From positions 1-30,718 of the forward strand of contig DDUE01000076.1 in assembly GCA_002344625.1 (NCBI GenBank): a DNA stretch of 30,718 nucleotides. The letters are read 5' to 3'. The translations under genes were made by a program, and so were the position numbers. Below, in pieces: positions 9,532 through 18,338 of this stretch (positions within the stretch are counted from its first letter, which is position 1; the number at the start of each line of letters is the position of its first letter). The notes under the pieces are model-generated. The model had not been told where the DNA came from. It searched no databases and saw nothing but the letters and a program-made list of their open reading frames with translations. The stretch is from Rhodocyclaceae bacterium UBA2346 (GTDB lineage Bacteria > Pseudomonadota > Gammaproteobacteria > Burkholderiales > Rhodocyclaceae).

Positions 9532-10857
9532 GTGGCGAATACTGCTGCCGCTGTGGGAAAAACCGGCCGCTTCGGGGACTTGAAGCGGCGTATCCTGTTC
9601 GTGTTGGGAGCGTTGATCGTTTATCGGATCGGCGCACACATTCCCGTGCCGGGTATCGATCCGGAGAGGCTCGCCGAGTTGTTCCAGTCACAGGCGGGCG
9701 GAATTCTCGGTGTCTTCAACCTGTTTTCGGGGGGGGCGCTTTCGAGGTTCACGATCTTCGCGCTTGGAATCATGCCCTACATCTCTGCATCGATCATCAT
9801 GCAGTTGATGACCGTGGCGGTGCCGCAGTTCGAGGCCATGAAGAAGGAAGGCGAGGCGGGTAGGCGCAAGATCACGCAGTACACCCGCTATGGGACTGTG
9901 GTTCTAGCGCTCGCACAGTCGCTTGGCATGTCGATAGCGCTGGAGGGTCAAGCGGGTTTGGTGCTCGATCCGGGGCTGATGTTCCGTTTCGTGACGGTTG
10001 CCACGCTGGTGACAGGCACGATGTTCCTGATGTGGCTGGGCGAGCAGATCACCGAGCGCGGAATCGGCAACGGCATTTCGCTGATCATCTTCGCGGGGAT
10101 CGCTGCGGGCTTGCCGCAGGCGATCGGGGGGCTGTTCGAGCTGGTTCGGACCGGGGCGATGCACCCCTTCACGTCGCTGGTGATTTGCGCGCTGGTTGCC
10201 GTCGTCACTGCGTTCGTGGTGTTCGTCGAGCGCGGGCAACGCAAGATTCTGGTCAACTACGCGAAGCGCCAGGTCGGTAACAAGGTTTACGGCGGACAGA
10301 GTTCGCATCTGCCGCTGAAGCTCAACATGGCCGGTGTGATCCCGCCGATCTTCGCGTCGAGCATCATCCTCTTCCCGGCAACGCTGGGTCAGTGGTTCGG
10401 CGCTTCGGAAGGCTTGGGATGGTTGCGGGATCTGTCGTCGACGCTGGCCCCAGGGCAGCCGATTTATGTATTACTGTATGCGATCGCGATCATTTTCTTC
10501 TGCTTCTTCTATACGGCGCTGGTCTTCAACGCCAAGGATACTGCGGACAATCTGAAAAAGAGCGGTGCATTCGTCCCGGGTATTCGACCAGGTGACCAGA
10601 CGGCGCGTTACATCGACAAGATTCTCACGCGTCTGACCTTGGTCGGGGCGGTGTACATCACGCTGGTATGTTTGATACCCGAGTTTCTGATCCTGCGCTG
10701 GAACGTGCCGTTCTACTTCGGCGGAACGTCGCTGCTGATCATCGTGGTGGTGACGATGGATTTCATGACCCAGGTTCAGTCACACGTCATGTCCCATCAG
10801 TATGAGAGCCTTTTGAAGAAAGCCAACTTCAAGGGTTCAGGTTTCCCCAGCAGGTGA
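9532..10857 (+). CDS. secY: Preprotein translocase channel subunit SecY
   Basis: This 441-residue inner-membrane protein has about ten hydrophobic segments. SecY signatures are [12 protein letters not shown] near residue 40, [26 protein letters not shown] and the cytoplasmic loop [13 protein letters not shown]. It forms the protein-conducting channel with SecE and SecG. The start is GTG at 9532 after GAGGATAGTCT; no in-frame ATG fits better. It lies 15 bases after rplO and three bases before infA, as part of the spc cluster. Confidence 0.98.
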   Translation: MANTAAAVGKTGRFGDLKRRILFVLGALIVYRIGAHIPVPGIDPERLAELFQSQAGGILGVFNLFSGGALSRFTIFALGIMPYISASIIMQLMTVAVPQFEAMKKEGEAGRRKITQYTRYGTVVLALAQSLGMSIALEGQAGLVLDPGLMFRFVTVATLVTGTMFLMWLGEQITERGIGNGISLIIFAGIAAGLPQAIGGLFELVRTGAMHPFTSLVICALVAVVTAFVVFVERGQRKILVNYAKRQVGNKVYGGQSSHLPLKLNMAGVIPPIFASSIILFPATLGQWFGASEGLGWLRDLSSTLAPGQPIYVLLYAIAIIFFCFFYTALVFNAKDTADNLKKSGAFVPGIRPGDQTARYIDKILTRLTLVGAVYITLVCLIPEFLILRWNVPFYFGGTSLLIIVVVTMDFMTQVQSHVMSHQYESLLKKANFKGSGFPSR

Positions 10858-10860
10858 CCC

Positions 10861-11079
10861 ATGTCCAAGGAAGACGTCATCGAGATGCAGGGTGAGGTTC
10901 TCGAGAATCTCCCGAATGCGACCTTCAGGGTCAAGCTGGAAAATGGTCACGTAGTCCTGGGCTACATTTCCGGGAAGATGCGCATGCACTACATCCGTAT
11001 TCTTCCTGGCGACAAGGTCACCGTGCAATTGACACCGTACGACCTATCGAAGGCCCGGATCGTGTTCCGGACAAAGTAA
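10861..11079 (+). CDS. infA: Translation initiation factor IF-1
   Basis: This 72-residue S1-domain protein begins [20 protein letters not shown], broken before [22 protein letters not shown]-1 occupies the 30S A site during initiation. Its place between secY and rpmJ is common in betaproteobacteria and Gram-positives; E. coli keeps infA elsewhere. Many betaproteobacteria carry a second infA, and whether this genome does cannot be seen here. The start is three bases after the secY stop. Confidence 0.97.
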   Translation: MSKEDVIEMQGEVLENLPNATFRVKLENGHVVLGYISGKMRMHYIRILPGDKVTVQLTPYDLSKARIVFRTK

Positions 11080-11100
11080 TCGAGAAACAGGAGCAAGGAA

Positions 11101-11214
11101 ATGAGAGTTCAGGCTTCGGTAAAGCGGCTGTGCCGCAACTGCAAGATCGTTCGCCGCAAGGGCGTGGTGCGTGTCATTTGTGTGGACCCGCGACACAAGC
11201 AGCGTCAGGGTTGA
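11101..11214 (+). CDS. rpmJ: 50S ribosomal protein L36
   Basis: The 37-residue protein begins [20 protein letters not shown] and ends RHKQRQG. Cys11, Cys14, Cys27 and His32 form the zinc ribbon of the zinc-binding type of L36. It binds 23S rRNA in the large subunit. CAGGAGCAAGGAA provides a strong ribosome-binding site. The stop codon TGA lies within the -35 box of the candidate alpha-cluster promoter (11211-11216). Confidence 0.97.
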   Translation: MRVQASVKRLCRNCKIVRRKGVVRVICVDPRHKQRQG

Positions 11215-11239
11215 TCCTCAGCGGCGCTGAGATTAAAAT
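11211..11239 (+). promoter_or_regulatory. Candidate promoter for the alpha cluster
   Basis: TTGATC at 11211-11216 and TAAAAT at 11234-11239 are spaced exactly 17 bases apart. They match the sigma-70 consensus at four and five of six positions. The -35 overlaps the rpmJ stop codon. The spacer is almost filled by a perfect inverted repeat (CTCAGC, GGC, GCTGAG; 11217-11231), and the -10 lies in the AT-rich palindrome 11232-11244. The start point would be near 11246, leaving only about 22 bases before rpsM. Confidence 0.55.
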
Positions 11240-11267
11240 TTAATGTTTCGCTTTTTGGGGTAAAAGA

Positions 11268-11633
11268 ATGGCCCGTATTGCTGGGGTTAACATTCCTAAT
11301 CACAAGCATGCCGAGATCGCACTGACCGCCATTTTTGGCATCGGGCGTATGCGTGCGCAAGTAATCTGTGATGCAGCAGGCGTGGTTCGTTCGGCCAAGA
11401 TCAAGGATCTGACCGAGTCGGACATGGAGCGTTTGCGCGACGAAGTCGGTAAGTTCGTGGTCGAGGGCGACTTGCGTCGCGAAGTCACGATGAACATCAA
11501 GCGCCTGATGGATCTGGGGTGCTACCGTGGCTTGCGTCATCGCCGTGGCCTGCCGTTGCGCGGTCAGCGCACGCGCACCAATGCACGTACCCGCAAGGGG
11601 CCGCGTAAGGCCATTGCTGGCAAGAAGAAGTGA
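11268..11633 (+). CDS. rpsM: 30S ribosomal protein S13
   Basis: The 121-residue protein begins [19 protein letters not shown] and ends with the basic tail containing [20 protein letters not shown]13 sits in the 30S head, bridges to L5 and contacts P-site tRNA with its tail. It is first in the alpha cluster (rpsM-rpsK-rpsD-rpoA-rplQ), after a 53-base gap with a candidate promoter. GGGGTAAAAGA precedes the ATG. Confidence 0.98.
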   Translation: MARIAGVNIPNHKHAEIALTAIFGIGRMRAQVICDAAGVVRSAKIKDLTESDMERLRDEVGKFVVEGDLRREVTMNIKRLMDLGCYRGLRHRRGLPLRGQRTRTNARTRKGPRKAIAGKKK

Positions 11634-11645
11634 TAGGGGTTAAGA

Positions 11646-12035
11646 ATGGCTAAGACTGCCGCGAAAGTTCGCAAGAAGGTTAAGAAGAACGTTGCCGAGG
11701 GCATCGCCCACGTGCATGCGAGCTTCAACAACACCATCATCACCATAACCGATCGCCAGGGCAACGCGCTCTCATGGGCGACCTCGGGCGGCGCGGGTTT
11801 CAAGGGCTCGCGCAAGAGCACGCCGTTCGCCGCGCAGGTCGCGGCCGAGGCCGCCGGGAAGGCCGCGCAGGAATGTGGTGTGAAGAACCTCGAAGTCCGA
11901 ATCAAAGGACCCGGACCTGGTCGGGAGTCTGCCGTCCGCGCTCTGAATGCGATCGGTATCAAGATCTCCAGCATTACCGACATCACGCCGGTACCTCACA
12001 ACGGTTGCCGGCCGCCCAAGAAGCGTCGCATCTGA
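11646..12035 (+). CDS. rpsK: 30S ribosomal protein S11
   Basis: The 129-residue protein contains [39 protein letters not shown] and the invariant ending [13 protein letters not shown]11 is in the platform of the 30S subunit and lines the E-site mRNA path. It is 12 bases after rpsM; AGGGGTTAAGA is the ribosome-binding site. Confidence 0.98.
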   Translation: MAKTAAKVRKKVKKNVAEGIAHVHASFNNTIITITDRQGNALSWATSGGAGFKGSRKSTPFAAQVAAEAAGKAAQECGVKNLEVRIKGPGPGRESAVRALNAIGIKISSITDITPVPHNGCRPPKKRRI

Positions 12036-12048
12036 CAAGGAGTTTAAT

Positions 12049-12678
12049 GTGGCTCGTAATTTGGATCCCAAGTGCCGTCAGTGCCGTCGCGAAGGGGAAA
12101 AGCTGTTCCTGAAGGGTGAGAAGTGCTTCACCGACAAGTGCGCGATCGAACGTCGCGCCTATGCGCCCGGCCAGCACGGGCAGCGCTCCGGACAGCGGAT
12201 GTCCGGCTATGGCGTGCAACTGCGGGAGAAGCAGAAGATTCGTCGTTTGTACGGCGTGCTCGAAACCCAGTTCCGCAAGGTTTATGCCGAGGCGGACCGC
12301 CGCCGTGGCCAAACCGGCGAGAATCTGCTGCAGTTGCTGGAAGGTCGCCTGGATTCGGTCGTGTATCGGATGGGCTTCGGTGCTTCGCGTGCCGAGTCGC
12401 GCCAACTGGTCCGCCACAACGGGATCCTGGTGAACGGCAAGCGGGTGAACATCCCCTCGTATGTCGTGCGCCCGGGTGAAGTGGTCGAGCTGACGGAGCG
12501 TTCGCGTGGCCACCTGCGTGTCAAGGCGGCGCTCGAGGCTGCAGCCGCACGCGGGTTCCCGGAATGGATCGAAGTGGATGCGAAGGCCGGCAAGGGTGTG
12601 TTCAAGGCTTATCCGCAACGTACCGAACTCCCGCCGACGATCAATGAAGGCTTGGTGGTGGAGTTGTATTCCCGCTAA
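12049..12678 (+). CDS. rpsD: 30S ribosomal protein S4, four-cysteine type
   Basis: The protein is 209 residues from GTG 12049 ([19 protein letters not shown]). AAGGAG at 12037-12042 is six bases upstream. An out-of-frame ATG lies two bases before the GTG, and the in-frame opening back to 11947 is inside rpsK and rejected. Cys9, Cys12, Cys26 and Cys31 match the zinc site of Thermus S4; E. coli S4 lacks it. The S4 RNA-binding domain follows ([20 protein letters not shown]). S4 initiates 30S assembly and, in E. coli, represses the alpha operon. Confidence 0.97.
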   Translation: MARNLDPKCRQCRREGEKLFLKGEKCFTDKCAIERRAYAPGQHGQRSGQRMSGYGVQLREKQKIRRLYGVLETQFRKVYAEADRRRGQTGENLLQLLEGRLDSVVYRMGFGASRAESRQLVRHNGILVNGKRVNIPSYVVRPGEVVELTERSRGHLRVKAALEAAAARGFPEWIEVDAKAGKGVFKAYPQRTELPPTINEGLVVELYSR

Positions 12679-12717
12679 CCGGTCTTCAGTTTGACACTGA
12701 GACCCGAGGAAGTGCTG

Positions 12718-13698
12718 ATGCAAAGCAATTCATTGCTGAAACCCCGAATCATCGACGTCCACAACGTATCGCCCGTTCAGGCGCGCGTGACGATGGAGCC
12801 GTTCGAGCGCGGTTTTGGTCATACGCTTGGAAATGCGCTGCGGCGCATTCTGCTTTCGTCGTTGCCGGGTTGTGCGCCGACGGAAGTCAGGATTGAAGGC
12901 GTTCTGCACGAGTATTCGACACTCGATGGTATCCGCGAAGATATCGTCGACGTGCTGTTGAATCTGAAGGGCGTCGTACTCAAGTTGCACAATCGCGGCA
13001 GCGTGACGTTGCGTCTCCAGAAGTCGGGAGAGGGCGTGGTGACGGCAGCCGACATCGAGGGTTCGCACGATGTCGAAATCATCAACCCCGAACATGTGAT
13101 TGCGCATCTGGCGCCGGGTGGCAAGCTCGACATGGAGATCGTGGTCGAGGAAGGGCGCGGCTACGTGCCTTCCAATGCCCGTCCTGTCAATGAGAACAGC
13201 AAGTCCATCGGCCATATCATGCTGGACGCGTCGTTCGGACCGGTGCGCCGGGTCAGCTATCTGGTCGAGAGTGCGCGGGTGGAACAGCGTACCGACCTCG
13301 ATCGGCTGGTGATCGACATCGAAACCAACGGTGCTGTCGACCCGGAAGAGGCGATCCGTTATGCCGCGCGTGTTTTGATGGATCAGCTTGCGGTCTTCGC
13401 CGATCTGGAAGGTACCGATGTCGTGGAGCCGAAGGTCGCGGTCGTGACGATCGATCCGGTCCTGCTGCGTCCGGTGGACGATCTCGAGCTGACGGTGCGT
13501 TCGGCGAATTGCCTGAAGGCCGAGAACATCTATTACATCGGCGACCTGATCCAAAGAACCGAGACCGAGCTGCTCAAGACCCCTAACCTCGGTCGCAAGT
13601 CGCTGAACGAAATCAAGGAAGTGTTGGCTTCACGTGGGCTGACGCTGGGTATGAAACTGGAAAACTGGCCGCCGGCCGGGCTCGAGAAGCTCGGTTAA
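12718..13698 (+). CDS. rpoA: RNA polymerase alpha subunit
   Basis: The protein is 326 residues from ATG 12718 ([17 protein letters not shown]), preceded by GAGGAAG at 12706-12712. An in-frame start at 12691 is less likely. The N-terminal dimerisation domain has [20 protein letters not shown]. The C-terminal domain, from about residue 250, has [15 protein letters not shown], containing the arginine, asparagine and cysteine used for UP-element contact, then [16 protein letters not shown]. It assembles the polymerase core. Confidence 0.98.
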   Translation: MQSNSLLKPRIIDVHNVSPVQARVTMEPFERGFGHTLGNALRRILLSSLPGCAPTEVRIEGVLHEYSTLDGIREDIVDVLLNLKGVVLKLHNRGSVTLRLQKSGEGVVTAADIEGSHDVEIINPEHVIAHLAPGGKLDMEIVVEEGRGYVPSNARPVNENSKSIGHIMLDASFGPVRRVSYLVESARVEQRTDLDRLVIDIETNGAVDPEEAIRYAARVLMDQLAVFADLEGTDVVEPKVAVVTIDPVLLRPVDDLELTVRSANCLKAENIYYIGDLIQRTETELLKTPNLGRKSLNEIKEVLASRGLTLGMKLENWPPAGLEKLG

Positions 13699-13724
13699 GC
13701 AGGTTGGTGGAGTGAGGTAGAAAA

Positions 13725-14132
13725 ATGCGTCACCGTAATGGTCTTCGCAAGCTAAATCGTACGAGTAGTCACCGCAAAGCCATGTTCAAGAACATGGCGG
13801 GTGCGCTGCTCCGTCACGAGGTGATCAAGACGACTCTTCCGAAGGCCAAGGAATTGCGCCGGGTGGTCGAGCCCCTGATCACGCTGGGCAAGAAGCCCAG
13901 TGTTGCCAATCGTCGTCTGGCATTCAGCCGTCTGCGTGATCGCGAGATGGTCGTCAAGTTGTTCGACGAGCTTGGTCCGCGCTATGCCACGCGCAACGGC
14001 GGCTATCTGCGCATTCTGAAGTTCGGTTTCCGCAACGGCGACAACGCACCGATGGCGCTGATCGAATTGCTCGACCGTCCGGAGCACCTGGAAGCGGTGG
14101 AAGGCGATGAAGCGGAGCAGGCTGCCGCCTGA
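13725..14132 (+). CDS. rplQ: 50S ribosomal protein L17
   Basis: The 135-residue protein begins [20 protein letters not shown] and has [20 protein letters not shown], both L17 signatures. The C-terminal extension after residue 118 is acidic and alanine-rich ([13 protein letters not shown]). L17 lies near the tunnel exit. It is the last gene of the alpha cluster, followed 28 bases later by an intrinsic terminator. Confidence 0.98.
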   Translation: MRHRNGLRKLNRTSSHRKAMFKNMAGALLRHEVIKTTLPKAKELRRVVEPLITLGKKPSVANRRLAFSRLRDREMVVKLFDELGPRYATRNGGYLRILKFGFRNGDNAPMALIELLDRPEHLEAVEGDEAEQAAA

Positions 14133-14160
14133 CGCATCCGATCTGTGCCGGCAACATGGA

Positions 14161-14187
14161 AAAGGGCTGATTCGTTAGCCCTTTTTT
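14161..14187 (+). terminator. Intrinsic terminator after rplQ
   Basis: AAAGGGCT at 14161-14168 pairs with AGCCCTTT at 14177-14184 around an eight-base loop, and the T run extends to 14187. This is a classic rho-independent terminator ending the ribosomal block. On the - strand the same hairpin is followed by TTTTCC, so it may also help end transcription of the converging gene at 14240-14701. Confidence 0.88.
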
Positions 14188-14196
14188 CTTGTGTAT

Positions 14197-14225
14197 CCTT
14201 CGCCGGACCGCCGCCCCGGCGAAGG
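14197..14225. other. Perfect 10-bp hairpin between rplQ and the converging gene
   Basis: CCTTCGCCGG at 14197-14206 is perfectly complementary to CCGGCGAAGG at 14216-14225, with a nine-base loop. It has no T run on either side, so it is not a standard intrinsic terminator. It could stabilise the 3' end of the - strand transcript, or pause polymerase ahead of the terminator hairpin at 14161-14184. Confidence 0.5.
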
Positions 14226-14239
14226 GCGCGGATGCCCGC

Positions 14240-14701
14240 TCAATCCACCCTGAACCTCAACTGCACCCCCACATATCCGCTGTAGTCTCCGATGTTCGGT
14301 GCGACCACCACGTTCATACCCACCCGTTTGTGTTCCACCGCAAACCCCGGCTGCACCAGCACCGCCGACGGGTAGCCGGTGGAGGCCAGGGCGTAGCCGC
14401 CGAAGCGCATCGGTCCCCAGTGCACCGGCATCCAGCGCACGCCGGCATGAAACGCGACCCGGTCGTAGCTGTTCTTGAACATGCCGACTACCTGATAGAG
14501 ATCCGGGTGGCGCGTGCCCAGTTCGACCCCAAGACCGGGATTGTCCTCACGCCAGTCGCGTTCGTCCTGGCGAAAGTGATACGAGGCACCGGAGACTACC
14601 AGCCAGTTGTCGGCATGTGCCGGTAGTACTGAGAACATGCTCAGGATCAGGAGGGCGCGGACGGAGCGGCTGGGTGGCATGGGCGGTTTCGCATGTTCCA
14701 T
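14240..14701 (-). CDS. Small exported protein, probable outer-membrane beta-barrel
   Basis: This 153-residue protein has a signal-peptide-like start (RSVRALLILSMFSVLPAHA, about residues 12-30), leaving a mature part of about 120 residues. That part alternates polar and hydrophobic or aromatic residues and contains NPGLGVELGTRH. It ends YVGVQLRFRVD, consistent with a small barrel. I do not recognise a named family or catalytic residues; PagL and PagP motifs are not evident. ATG 14701 is used; ATG 14680 is an alternative giving a shorter signal peptide. It is divergent from msbA, so an envelope role is plausible. Confidence 0.7.
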   Translation of the reverse strand: MEHAKPPMPPSRSVRALLILSMFSVLPAHADNWLVVSGASYHFRQDERDWREDNPGLGVELGTRHPDLYQVVGMFKNSYDRVAFHAGVRWMPVHWGPMRFGGYALASTGYPSAVLVQPGFAVEHKRVGMNVVVAPNIGDYSGYVGVQLRFRVD

Positions 14702-14834
14702 GAAGTGGCGACGATTATCCTCGATTAGTGTTGCGGCGATAGCGGCCGGTGGAGGCCTGGCCGGACGTCTCGGGTGATTCGAGCCGCATGTCGTGCATGT
14801 TACTATCGACGCCTCCCGTCAAAATCCGATCCCG

Positions 14835-16694
14835 ATGCCGGAAGCCGGTTCAGCTCCTCCTGCCGCCGTCACCCCAGCGCTGCCAGCATCGGCGCCGGGG
14901 GCCTCCAGCCTCAAGGTTTATCTGCGCCTGCTCGGTCATGTCAGGCCGTACCTCGGGTATTTCGTGCTTGCGGTACTGGGTTTCGCGATTGCGGCGTCGG
15001 GCAAGGCGCTGCTTGCGAGCGTGTTCAAGTTCTTCGTCGATGGCCTGGCGATACCCGACGCGCCGATGTTTCCCGGGGTTCCGCTGCTCGACGGTGCAGA
15101 TCTGAGCGTTGCCGTTCCGGCCGCGGTGATCATGATCTCGGTGTGGCAGGCGGCAGGCACCTTTCTCGGCAACTATTCGATCTCGCGGGTCTCGCTGGGC
15201 TTGATTCACGACTTGCGTATGCGCCTGTTCGAGAGTTTTCTGACACTGCCGAACCGTTTTTACGATCTGCACAATTCGGGACATCTGATCTCGAAGGTGA
15301 CCTACAACGTCACCATGGTCACCGACGCGGCGACCGAGGCGATCAAGGTGGTGTTTCGCGAGGGGCTGACGGTGCTCGCTCTGCTGGCCTACCTCTTCTG
15401 GATGAACTGGCAACTGACACTGGCCCTGATGGTGGTACTGCCGGCGGTTGCCTGGCTGGTGTCGAATGCCAGCCGCCGCTTCCGGCGCATCAGCAAGTCG
15501 ATCCAGGTGTCGATGGGAGAGGTCACCCATGTCGCCTCGGAAGCCATTCAGGGTTACCGGGTGGTCCGTACCTTCGGTGGCGAGGACTACGAACGGGTGC
15601 GTTTTCGGCGCGCAAGCGCGGATAACGCCGGGCGCCAGCTCAAGATGGTGCGGACGCAGGAGACGTTCACGGCGCTGATGAACATGATCATCTATGCGTC
15701 GATGGGGGTACTGTTCTTCATGGTGTTGAAGGTGCGCGGTGACGCCAGTGCGGGTGACGTGGTGGCCTACATGACGGCGGCCGGCCTGCTGCCGCGCTCG
15801 ATTCGCCTGCTGGGCGACGTGAGCCCCAAGATCCAGCGCGGAGTCGCGGCCGCCGACAGCATTTTCGAACAGCTGGACGAGGCGCCCGAGTCCGACCGCG
15901 GTCGCGTGGAGCGTGAGCGGATCGGGGGGCGAATCGAGGTGCGGGGGCTCGAGTTCAGCTATCCGGGCGGCGATGCGGCGGTTCTGCGCGATATCACTTT
16001 CGCGGTCGAGCCGGGGCAGATGGTGGCGTTGGTGGGGCGCTCGGGCAGCGGCAAATCGACGCTCGCCAGCCTGATCCCGCGCTTTTACAACCATCACGCC
16101 GGCGAGATCCTCGTCGATGGCATCCCGGTGCAGGATTACCGCCTGGCGAACCTGCGCCGCCATATCGCGCTGGTTTCGCAGCAGGTGCATCTGTTCAATG
16201 ATTCGGTTGCGGCCAATATCGCTTATGGCGAGTTGAGCGGCGCAAGCCGGCAAGAGATCGTCGCGGCCGCAGAGGCCGCCAATGCTCGCGAGTTCATCGA
16301 CAAGCTGCCGCAGGGCTTCGACACCGAAATCGGTGAGAACGGGGTCTTGCTGTCGGGCGGACAGCGCCAGCGCATCGCGATCGCGCGTGCGCTGTTGAAG
16401 AACGCGCCGATCCTGATCCTGGATGAAGCCACATCCGCACTCGATACCGAGTCGGAGCGGCTGATCCAATCGGCGATCGAGCGCCTGATGAGCGGGCGGA
16501 CCACGATCGTGATCGCGCATCGCCTATCCACGATCGAGCGGGCGAATCAGATTCTGGTCATGGAGAGCGGCCGTATCGTCGAGCGGGGCGGCCACGCGGA
16601 TCTGCTCATGCGCGGCGGTGTCTATGCGCGCCTGCACGCCAGCGGCCTGGACGAGCCGCAGACCCAGCTTGGGCCCGATGTCCAGCCGGGCTGA
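14835..16694 (+). CDS. msbA: Lipid A / LPS flippase MsbA (ABC transporter)
   Basis: The protein is 619 residues from ATG 14835; a GTG at 14793 would add 14. After a Pro/Ala-rich N-terminus come six membrane segments (about residues 40-330). The ATPase domain follows: Walker A GRSGSGKST near 402, Q-loop VSQQ, signature LSGGQRQR near 506, Walker B ILILDEATSALD near 525 and H-loop IAHRLS. MsbA moves lipid A-core across the inner membrane. E. coli MsbA is 582 residues. Neither start has a clear ribosome-binding site; TACTAT at 14801-14806 as a -10 box would favour 14835. LPS-type glycosyltransferases nearby support the name over a general exporter. Confidence 0.88.
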   Translation: MPEAGSAPPAAVTPALPASAPGASSLKVYLRLLGHVRPYLGYFVLAVLGFAIAASGKALLASVFKFFVDGLAIPDAPMFPGVPLLDGADLSVAVPAAVIMISVWQAAGTFLGNYSISRVSLGLIHDLRMRLFESFLTLPNRFYDLHNSGHLISKVTYNVTMVTDAATEAIKVVFREGLTVLALLAYLFWMNWQLTLALMVVLPAVAWLVSNASRRFRRISKSIQVSMGEVTHVASEAIQGYRVVRTFGGEDYERVRFRRASADNAGRQLKMVRTQETFTALMNMIIYASMGVLFFMVLKVRGDASAGDVVAYMTAAGLLPRSIRLLGDVSPKIQRGVAAADSIFEQLDEAPESDRGRVERERIGGRIEVRGLEFSYPGGDAAVLRDITFAVEPGQMVALVGRSGSGKSTLASLIPRFYNHHAGEILVDGIPVQDYRLANLRRHIALVSQQVHLFNDSVAANIAYGELSGASRQEIVAAAEAANAREFIDKLPQGFDTEIGENGVLLSGGQRQRIAIARALLKNAPILILDEATSALDTESERLIQSAIERLMSGRTTIVIAHRLSTIERANQILVMESGRIVERGGHADLLMRGGVYARLHASGLDEPQTQLGPDVQPG

Positions 16695-16751
16695 GTGCGT
16701 GGGACAGGGCGCAAACACCATGCCGCGGCGTGCCGGGGGGCGGGCTCGGCG

Positions 16752-17882
16752 ATGAGCCTGACCGTCGTCCAGCTGTTGCCGGCGCTCGATTCGGGCGGGG
16801 TCGAGCGCGGCACGCTCGAGATCGGGCGCGCCCTGGTCGAGCAGGGGCATCAATCGGTGGTGATTTCCCACGGGGGGCGCTTGGTCGCGCAGCTCGAAGC
16901 CGAAGGTAGCGAGCACATCACCCTGCCGGTGCACCGCAAGTCCTTGACTTCGTTGCTGAGGGTGCGCGATCTGCGTGGGCGAATCGCGGCGCTCGCGCCG
17001 GATGTGGTGCACGCCCGGTCGCGCGTGCCGGCGTGGCTGGCGTGGCTGGCGCTGCGACCGATGGCGCCGACGTTGCGGCCTGCCTTCGTCACCACCGTGC
17101 ACGGCCTGTATTCGGTAAACGCCTATAGCGAGATCATGACCCGCGGCGATGTGGTGATCGCGGTGTCGGAGACCGCGCGGCGCTATGTCGTAGACAACTA
17201 CCGGCGCTGCACGCCGGAGCGGATCCGGGTGATTCACCGTGGTGTCGATCCGCGGGAGTTCCCGGCGGGTTTCCGTCCGTCGGAGGCGTGGCTCGCCGAT
17301 TGGCGAAGACAGTATCCGCAACTGGCCGGCCGGCGCGTGATCACGCTGCCGGGCCGGATCACCCGCCTCAAGGGCCATGATGCTTTCATCCGCTTGATCG
17401 CCGCGCTGGTGGCGGCCGGCGAGCCGGTGCACGGCCTGATCGTCGGTGGCGCCGAGCAGCGCAAGCAGGCTTACCTGGATGAATTGCGCTCGGACATCGA
17501 GGCCGCCGGTCTGGGCGAGCACATCAGCCTGACCGGGCTGCGCGCTGACATTCGCGAGGTCTTTTCGCAGAGCGACGTGATAGTCTCGCTGTCGCGTCAG
17601 CCCGAGAGTTTCGGCCGCACCGCGCTCGAAGCGCTGGCGTTGCGGGTGCCGGTGGTCGGATGGGCGCATGGCGGCGTGGGCGAGATTCTGGAGGAAATGT
17701 TCCCGGTGGGGGCCGTGCCGCCGGGTGACTTCGAGGCGCTGCTTGGGCGCGTGCGCATGGTGCTGGCGGAACGCCCGCGGGTGGGCGCCTTGCCGCCCGC
17801 GTTCATGCGCGCGCGCATGTGCGCCGATACGCTGGACGTGTATAGGGATCTCGCGGCGAAGCGCCGCGGCGCGGATCGATAG
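16752..17882 (+). CDS. GT4-family glycosyltransferase
   Basis: The protein is 376 residues from ATG 16752, with a G-rich ribosome-binding region upstream. The frame opens at a GTG at 16695 directly after the msbA stop, but that extension is not family-like. The N-terminal domain begins VVQLLPALDSGGVERGTLEI, a typical acceptor-side GT-B start. The C-terminal nucleotide-sugar domain has LPGRITRLKGHDAFIRLIAA and the E-x7-E motif in PESFGRTALEALA (Glu near 285 and 293). It probably adds a sugar to LPS core, given msbA next door; the donor cannot be told from sequence. Confidence 0.88.
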   Translation: MSLTVVQLLPALDSGGVERGTLEIGRALVEQGHQSVVISHGGRLVAQLEAEGSEHITLPVHRKSLTSLLRVRDLRGRIAALAPDVVHARSRVPAWLAWLALRPMAPTLRPAFVTTVHGLYSVNAYSEIMTRGDVVIAVSETARRYVVDNYRRCTPERIRVIHRGVDPREFPAGFRPSEAWLADWRRQYPQLAGRRVITLPGRITRLKGHDAFIRLIAALVAAGEPVHGLIVGGAEQRKQAYLDELRSDIEAAGLGEHISLTGLRADIREVFSQSDVIVSLSRQPESFGRTALEALALRVPVVGWAHGGVGEILEEMFPVGAVPPGDFEALLGRVRMVLAERPRVGALPPAFMRARMCADTLDVYRDLAAKRRGADR

Positions 17883-17921
17883 GCGATCGCGCGGTTTTTG
17901 GTCGACACTTCAGGATTGAAA

Positions 17922-18332
17922 ATGAACGACAAGCAAGCAAGGAGCTCGGTGCTCATCGAGGTGGGTGCCGGTGAGCTGATCGACAAGATCACGATTCTGC
18001 ACATCAAGACAAAACGCATGACGGACCCGGTCAAACTGCACAACGTTCGGCATGAGTTCGACGTACTCGATGCCGCACGCAGGCGCGCCTTGCCCGTGTC
18101 GGATGAACTGGTCCGGTTGGAGCATGCGCTCACCGAGGTGAACGAGGCGCTCTGGGTGATCGAGGACGACATCCGTGCCTGCGAGGCCGAGCGCGATTTC
18201 GGTCCGCGCTTCATTGAGTTGGCACGTTCGGTCTACATTCAGAACGACAGGCGCGCGGCGCTCAAGAAAGACATCAATCTGTTGTGCGGGTCATCCATCG
18301 TCGAGGAAAAGTCGTATACCGACTTTTCGTGA
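17922..18332 (+). CDS. DUF6165 family protein
   Basis: This 136-residue soluble protein starts MNDKQARSSVLIEVGAGELI. An in-frame start at 17898 is possible, but ATG 17922 with CAGGATTGAAA upstream looks better. It is helical and charged, with conserved-looking blocks DKITILHIKTKRM, LWVIEDDIRACE, FIELARSVYIQNDRRA and EEKSYTDF. I recognise it as a DUF6165-type protein, a family with no known function. It follows the GT4 gene by 39 bases and converges on the GT9 gene, so a role in LPS or polysaccharide assembly is suggested by context only. Confidence 0.75.
   Translation: MNDKQARSSVLIEVGAGELIDKITILHIKTKRMTDPVKLHNVRHEFDVLDAARRRALPVSDELVRLEHALTEVNEALWVIEDDIRACEAERDFGPRFIELARSVYIQNDRRAALKKDINLLCGSSIVEEKSYTDFS
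18306..18328. terminator. Possible bidirectional terminator inside the 3' end of the DUF6165 gene
   Basis: GAAAAGTCG at 18306-18314 and CGACTTTTC at 18320-18328 form a perfect nine-base inverted repeat around TATAC. On either strand the inner GTCG/CGAC stem is followed by TTTT, so it could act in both directions. It overlaps the last codons (EEKSYTDFS) of the + gene and lies 11 bases downstream of the GT9 stop. The six-base gap between converging stops has no room for a separate terminator. The GC stem is short, so the call is tentative. Confidence 0.42.
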
Positions 18333-18338
18333 GCGGAC

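Noticed and set aside
14133..14239. A small RNA or gene between rplQ and the exported-protein gene
   Set aside because: Only a terminator and a second hairpin are seen; no promoter or open frame with a ribosome-binding site.
14850..16520. A 556-codon - strand frame opposite msbA
   Set aside because: The msbA frame has every ABC motif in order; the antisense product is His/Arg/Gln-rich and lacks any pattern.
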